From positions 186,001-250,000 of the forward strand of contig NZ_JAPNXM010000002.1 in NCBI RefSeq assembly GCF_049472675.1: a DNA stretch of 64,000 nucleotides. The letters are read 5' to 3'. The notes under the pieces are model-generated. The model was not told the DNA's origin. It was given only the letters and a program-made list of their open reading frames with translations, and ran no database searches. The position numbers and the translations under genes are program-made. Positions 60,536 through 64,000 of the stretch are shown in pieces (position 1 is the first letter of the stretch; every line of letters starts with the position of its first letter). The DNA is from Deferribacter thermophilus. Lineage in GTDB: Bacteria; Chrysiogenota; Deferribacteres; Deferribacterales; Deferribacteraceae.

Positions 60536-61726
60536 TTATAGGTAAACTTCAATAATGTCGTAATTAGTGCCTGTGATACATTTGCCACCATTTTTTGTAA
60601 CGATATATGTATTTTCTATCCCCACCATTCCTATTCCATCTATACTTTTTTTGGGTTCAACAGCAATTACCATATTTTCTTCTAAAGGTATATCAAAACC
60701 CTTTGCTATTGCAGGAAATTCATCTACATTTAATCCAATACCGTGACCTAAAAATTTTACCTGATTTGATTTATAACCCATAAAACCGTTGAGAAAATCA
60801 TTGTCAAGTTCGGCCATTATATTGTTATAAATTTCTTGTGGTGTAATTCCTGGTTTTAACATTTCTGCAACTTTATTTTGTATAGCTACACATTGTTTAT
60901 GTATGTCGATAACTTTATTAGGTGTTTTACCAGTGTAATATATCTGTGTTTTATCAGTATAATACCCCATATAGCCACATGCTGTATCTACATGAACTAA
61001 CATATTTTTTTCTAATCTTGTTTCTCTGTTTCCAAAAAGCGGAACAGCTGGGCAGACCCCTTTTAAGCCACCAGGCCCATCAAATGAATTGAAATAATTT
61101 GAATTTTCACCAAAGCAAATATTTCCCAAATATAGCTCACCATTAAATGATTTAATTCTTGTTATTCCATGATGCCCTATTTTTAACATTTCGTTTAAGA
61201 GTAGTCTTGCAAAATCAAATTCGGTCATCCCCTCTACAAGAAGTTTTGGAACAATATCTTCTTTTGTGATTCTATGAATTTCACCAGCTTTAACAATAAA
61301 CTCAAGCTCATATTCACTTTTTATAGACCTTGTGTAATTTATTGCTAAATCAAGTGATTCTACCTTTTCAAAATTAAAATAAGAGTTAAACCTTTCAAAG
61401 ATTGAAATTGGTGTGCTGTCTTTACTTATATGCACAGTTTTAGGTAAGTGAGTTATGTATTGGTTAATATCTCTAAAGCTTTTTATAGGAACGAGATTTT
61501 CAAATTCTGATTCTGCCAATGCTCTATCAAAGTTTCTTCTAATAAAAAAGTAGGGTTTATCATCTCTTTGAATAAAGAGTGTGCCGTTTTGCATTGTACC
61601 AGTGAGGTAAAAAATGTTAATTTTATCAAAAAAAACTGCGAGTTCCCATTCTGGTGCAAATTTATTCATTGTTTCTTTAAACATCTTTAATCTTCTTTGC
61701 AATTCGTCTTTTGGAGTTTTAATCAT
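60536..61726 (-). CDS. M24-family aminopeptidase (Xaa-Pro type)
   Basis: 396 aa in two parts: a creatinase-like N-terminal domain (1-150) and a pita-bread catalytic domain. Metal ligands are visible in LVHVDTACGYMGYYTDKTQI (Asp, Asp), FLGHGIGLNVDEFPAI (His), MVIAVEPKK (Glu) and GIENTYIV (Glu). It probably cleaves N-terminal residues before Pro in the cytoplasm. Its start overlaps the end of the sigma factor gene by 4 bases. Confidence 0.88.
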   Translation of the reverse strand: MIKTPKDELQRRLKMFKETMNKFAPEWELAVFFDKINIFYLTGTMQNGTLFIQRDDKPYFFIRRNFDRALAESEFENLVPIKSFRDINQYITHLPKTVHISKDSTPISIFERFNSYFNFEKVESLDLAINYTRSIKSEYELEFIVKAGEIHRITKEDIVPKLLVEGMTEFDFARLLLNEMLKIGHHGITRIKSFNGELYLGNICFGENSNYFNSFDGPGGLKGVCPAVPLFGNRETRLEKNMLVHVDTACGYMGYYTDKTQIYYTGKTPNKVIDIHKQCVAIQNKVAEMLKPGITPQEIYNNIMAELDNDFLNGFMGYKSNQVKFLGHGIGLNVDEFPAIAKGFDIPLEENMVIAVEPKKSIDGIGMVGIENTYIVTKNGGKCITGTNYDIIEVYL

Positions 61727-62631
61727 AAAAGTTCCTCCAGATTGATTTTTTTGGTTTTTAGATGGTTTTTTAATTTTGTTAAAATTCGTTTTTCAATCTG
61801 TCTAACCCTTTCTCGAGTAACTCCCAATCGCTTACCTATACATTCAAGAGTTTCAGGTTCGCTCCCATCCAAGCCATATCTTCGTATTATTAATTTTTTT
61901 TCAGTTTCGTTTAGACATTCTATCCAGCTCATAATTAATTCTTTATTCTTTTGCTGTAAAACTTTCTTAAAAGGGTCATATTTATTATCTGGCTCTGGTA
62001 AAATATCATGTAAGGTGCTGGTATCATCTTCATTAATAGAGTTATCAATTGAGATGTTTTGCTGCATAGCATCGATAGCTTTTTGGATTGTTAAAAGAGA
62101 CATTCCACATTCTGTAGCAAGCTCGAAAAGGGTAGGTTCTCTCTTTAATTTTCTTCTAAGTTTTTCTGATGCTTTTTTTACTTTTATGATATTTTCATTC
62201 ATGTGAACGGGTATTCTAATCATGTTGGTTTGATTGACTATTGCTCGCTCCATTGCTTGTCTAATCCACCATGTAGCATAAGTACTAAATTTGAACCCTT
62301 TTTTGTAATCAAATTTTTCTACAGCTTTGATTAACCCAATATTCCCTTCATTGATTAGGTCAATGAGAGGTAAGCCTCTATTGTTGTATTTTTTTGCTAT
62401 GGAAACGACAAGCTTTAAATTACAATTTATCATTAATTTTTTAGCTTCTTCATCTCCACTTTCAATTTTTTTTGCTAATTCAATCTCTTCTTCTTTTGTA
62501 AGTGTAGGGTATTTAGAAATCTCTGATAGATAAATCGATAGTGACTCTAAATCATCACTTGATACAGAATCTTTAATGTCATCTAATTCTAATTCATCAT
62601 CTTTTTCAAATTCAAAATCTAAATCCATCAT
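61723..62631 (-). CDS. RNA polymerase sigma-70 family factor, RpoS/group 2 type
   Basis: 302 aa. Region 1.2 (LSIYLSEISKYPTLTKEEEI), region 2 (DLINEGNIGLIKAVEKFDYK, FKFSTYATWWIRQAMERAIV), region 3 and region 4 (ETLECIGKRLGVTRERVRQI) are complete. The long region 1.1 of a primary RpoD is missing, so this is an alternative group-2-like factor comparable to RpoS. The neighbouring pcm gene is also next to rpoS in proteobacteria, which supports an RpoS-like role. The start overlaps the LOG-family gene end by 4 bases. Confidence 0.88.
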   Translation of the reverse strand: MMDLDFEFEKDDELELDDIKDSVSSDDLESLSIYLSEISKYPTLTKEEEIELAKKIESGDEEAKKLMINCNLKLVVSIAKKYNNRGLPLIDLINEGNIGLIKAVEKFDYKKGFKFSTYATWWIRQAMERAIVNQTNMIRIPVHMNENIIKVKKASEKLRRKLKREPTLFELATECGMSLLTIQKAIDAMQQNISIDNSINEDDTSTLHDILPEPDNKYDPFKKVLQQKNKELIMSWIECLNETEKKLIIRRYGLDGSEPETLECIGKRLGVTRERVRQIEKRILTKLKNHLKTKKINLEELL

Positions 62632-63065
62632 AACCTACTTATTTCATATAAAAAATCACTTTTATTTAAAAAGTTATTTTCGTGGACTAAAGGTGATTTG
62701 TAACTAAATACTTTTTTCCCTAATTTTAATGCTATTGCGATTTCACTTGCTGTGCCGTATTCACCGCCAACTGAAATTACAATATCCCCTGAAGATACTA
62801 CCAAAATATTTCTTGCATGATTTAACCCTGTGGGAATAACAATATCACAGAATGGATTAGCATCTTTTTTGTTATATGTAGGGATAATCCCAATTGTTAA
62901 ACCGTTGTGTTTTTTTGCGCCCTTTAAAGCGTACTCCATTACCCCTGAGAGTCCACCAGTTATAACAGCATACCCTTTTTTTGCCATTAATTCACCGACA
63001 GATTCCGCAATGTGACAGATTTCAGGATCAAAACTTGATTGCCCTATAACAGATACAGTATCCAC
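62628..63065 (-). CDS. LOG/DprA-like Rossmann protein (TIGR00725 type)
   Basis: 145 aa. SVIGQSSFDPEICHIAESVG, then VITGGLSGVMEYALKGAKKH and ISVGGEYGTASEIAIALKLG show the PGGxGTxxE-like nucleotide-binding motif of the lysine-decarboxylase-like (LOG) superfamily. Short members of this kind have no proven function; nucleotide-phosphoribohydrolase activity is possible. It lies between pcm and the sigma gene. The start ATG has no strong ribosome site. Confidence 0.75.
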   Translation of the reverse strand: MDTVSVIGQSSFDPEICHIAESVGELMAKKGYAVITGGLSGVMEYALKGAKKHNGLTIGIIPTYNKKDANPFCDIVIPTGLNHARNILVVSSGDIVISVGGEYGTASEIAIALKLGKKVFSYKSPLVHENNFLNKSDFLYEISRL

Positions 63066-63133
63066 ATTATAGAATTAGTATTTTTTTAACTTTTCGTCAA
63101 TAATTAATATTTTTTACCAAATAATTATTTTAT

Positions 63134-63733
63134 TTAAAATACAAATTTTACAAAGTTGCAATTACCGATTTTGCTTTCAATGAGTTTATTGTTTTCTTTT
63201 ATGAATAATTTTAATTCACCTTTTAATGGAATAACCAATCTGCCGCCATTTTTTAACTGGTACAAAAGCTCTTGGGGTAATTCTTCTGCTCCAGCAGTTA
63301 CAATTATTTTATCAAAAGGTGCATATTCTTCCCAACCGATTTTCCCATTATCAATTTTAAATCTTATATTATGAATATAGAGTCGTCTAATAATATTGGT
63401 AGCTCTACTATAAAGGGCAGGGATCCTTTCTACTGTGTACACTTCTGATACCAGTTTTGATAAAATTGCAGCTTGAAACCCAGACCCTGTACCAATTTCT
63501 AATACTCTGTCAGATGGTTGAGGGTTTAAAACTTTTGTCATTTTAGCTACTGTAGAAGGTTTAGAAATTGTTTGTCCATACCCTATAGGGAGAGCATCAT
63601 CTTTGTATGCTAATTTAAGTAAAGCTTCATCAACAAAAAAATGGCGAGGAACTTTTACAAAGGCTTCAGCTATTCTTTCATCATTGCATGCTGGAATAAT
63701 TATATCTTTTATAAAATTTTCTGGTACTCTCAT
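63134..63733 (-). CDS. pcm: Protein-L-isoaspartate O-methyltransferase
   Basis: 199 aa. Repairs isoaspartyl residues in aged proteins with SAM. GYGQTISKPSTVAKMTKVL is the substrate-loop signature and VLEIGTGSGFQAAILSKLV the SAM-binding motif I; IIVTAGAEELPQELLYQLK follows. The ATG overlaps the argB stop (ATGA), so it is coupled to argB. RpoS-like sigma and pcm in one run suggest a stationary-phase or repair module. Confidence 0.95.
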   Translation of the reverse strand: MRVPENFIKDIIIPACNDERIAEAFVKVPRHFFVDEALLKLAYKDDALPIGYGQTISKPSTVAKMTKVLNPQPSDRVLEIGTGSGFQAAILSKLVSEVYTVERIPALYSRATNIIRRLYIHNIRFKIDNGKIGWEEYAPFDKIIVTAGAEELPQELLYQLKNGGRLVIPLKGELKLFIKENNKLIESKIGNCNFVKFVF

Positions 63734-64000
63734 GCTATCACCTGTGTTCCTATCCCTGAGTCTGTAAATATTTCTAGTAAAACAGAGTGCCTTATTCTGC
63801 CATCAATTATATGTGCTTTAGAAACACCATTTTCTACAGCATCTTTGCATGCGTCTATTTTTGGTATCATCCCACCTGTCAAAGTTCCATCCTTTTTTAA
63901 ATTTTCTATTTCAGAAACTTTTATTGTGCTTATTAGATTTTTGTTTTTATCTAATACACCTACTACATCAGTTAAAAGTATAAGTTTTTCAGCTTTTAAA
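63730..64000 (-). CDS. argB: Acetylglutamate kinase, C-terminal part (gene runs off the window)
   Basis: Partial. The last 89 codons read LILLTDVVGVLDKNKNLIST, then LTGGMIPKIDACKDAVENGV and IIDGRIRHSVLLEIFTDSGI with GT at the very end, the amino acid kinase C-terminal region of ArgB. It phosphorylates N-acetylglutamate in arginine synthesis. The N-terminal two thirds lie beyond 64000. Confidence 0.9.
   Translation of the reverse strand, partial: LKAEKLILLTDVVGVLDKNKNLISTIKVSEIENLKKDGTLTGGMIPKIDACKDAVENGVSKAHIIDGRIRHSVLLEIFTDSGIGTQVIA

Overview
The window is AT-rich chromosomal DNA from an anaerobic, respiring bacterium. A Deferribacteres-type organism (Deferribacter or Calditerrivibrio-like) fits best. 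The hints are an octaheme cytochrome c, a periplasmic uptake [NiFe] hydrogenase, a tungsten aldehyde:ferredoxin oxidoreductase operon, Crp-like and CheW/CheZ signalling proteins, a selenocysteine tRNA and low-GC coding sequence. The taxon is an inference, because no rRNA is present.

Layout. (1) 1-9590 is core chromosome: small heat-shock protein, Lon, a DUF2062 membrane protein, a MinD-like ATPase, a CheW-CheZ fusion, tRNA-Val, a cupin, an orphan Tat leader, an octaheme cytochrome interrupted by an in-frame TGA (probably selenocysteine) and an FAD/NAD oxidoreductase. (2) 9595-16300 looks like the fossil of an integrated element. It is bounded by two copies of the tRNA-Sec 3' end, holds a hybOABCD-like hydrogenase operon and ends in a decayed integrase fragment. 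(3) 16273-38448 is an intact-looking 22-kb integrative element in the 3' end of the tRNA-Sec gene. It encodes a tyrosine integrase, an excisionase-like protein, an SF3 replication helicase, a Toprim primase, a ParA/TraL-like ATPase, an HUH relaxase, a VirD4-type coupling protein, a VirB6/TrbL-like membrane protein and many small membrane or coiled-coil proteins. No VirB4-like ATPase or pilin is recognisable. (4) 38422-64000 is core chromosome: tRNA-Sec, a cNMP-binding protein, fumC, ppdK, glyS, leuCD, groESL with a CIRCE operator, the aldehyde oxidoreductase operon, a ribosomal/SRP operon (ffh-rpsP-khpA-rimM-trmD-rplS, then rplM-rpsI), and an argB-pcm-LOG-sigma factor-M24 peptidase-Pif1 helicase run.

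The most interesting part is the organisation of the integrative element. Its transcription units start at two recurring promoter-like signatures. Class I (WRGTTRT, exactly 18 bp, TTCGTTATA) lies before the transfer-type modules at 16984, 21505, 26607 and 33757. Class II (palindrome TTTCGAAA, then about 20 bp, then TGTTATAT) lies before the replication, primase and excision/integration modules at 18676, 24673 and 36909. Upstream of the first operon, 24 degenerate copies of TTCATTATAA follow each other at a mean spacing of 10.5 bp, one DNA turn, over about 250 bp. Downstream of the replication helicase, two opposed arrays of a GC-rich GGGAC motif flank an AT-rich core and look like a replication origin. 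A family of hairpins (GCTTNAGAAAAA ... TTTTTCTNAAGC) sits between cistrons, often just before the next ribosome binding site. Together these suggest a self-replicating mobile element with a coordinated regulatory scheme that I do not recognise as a described system.
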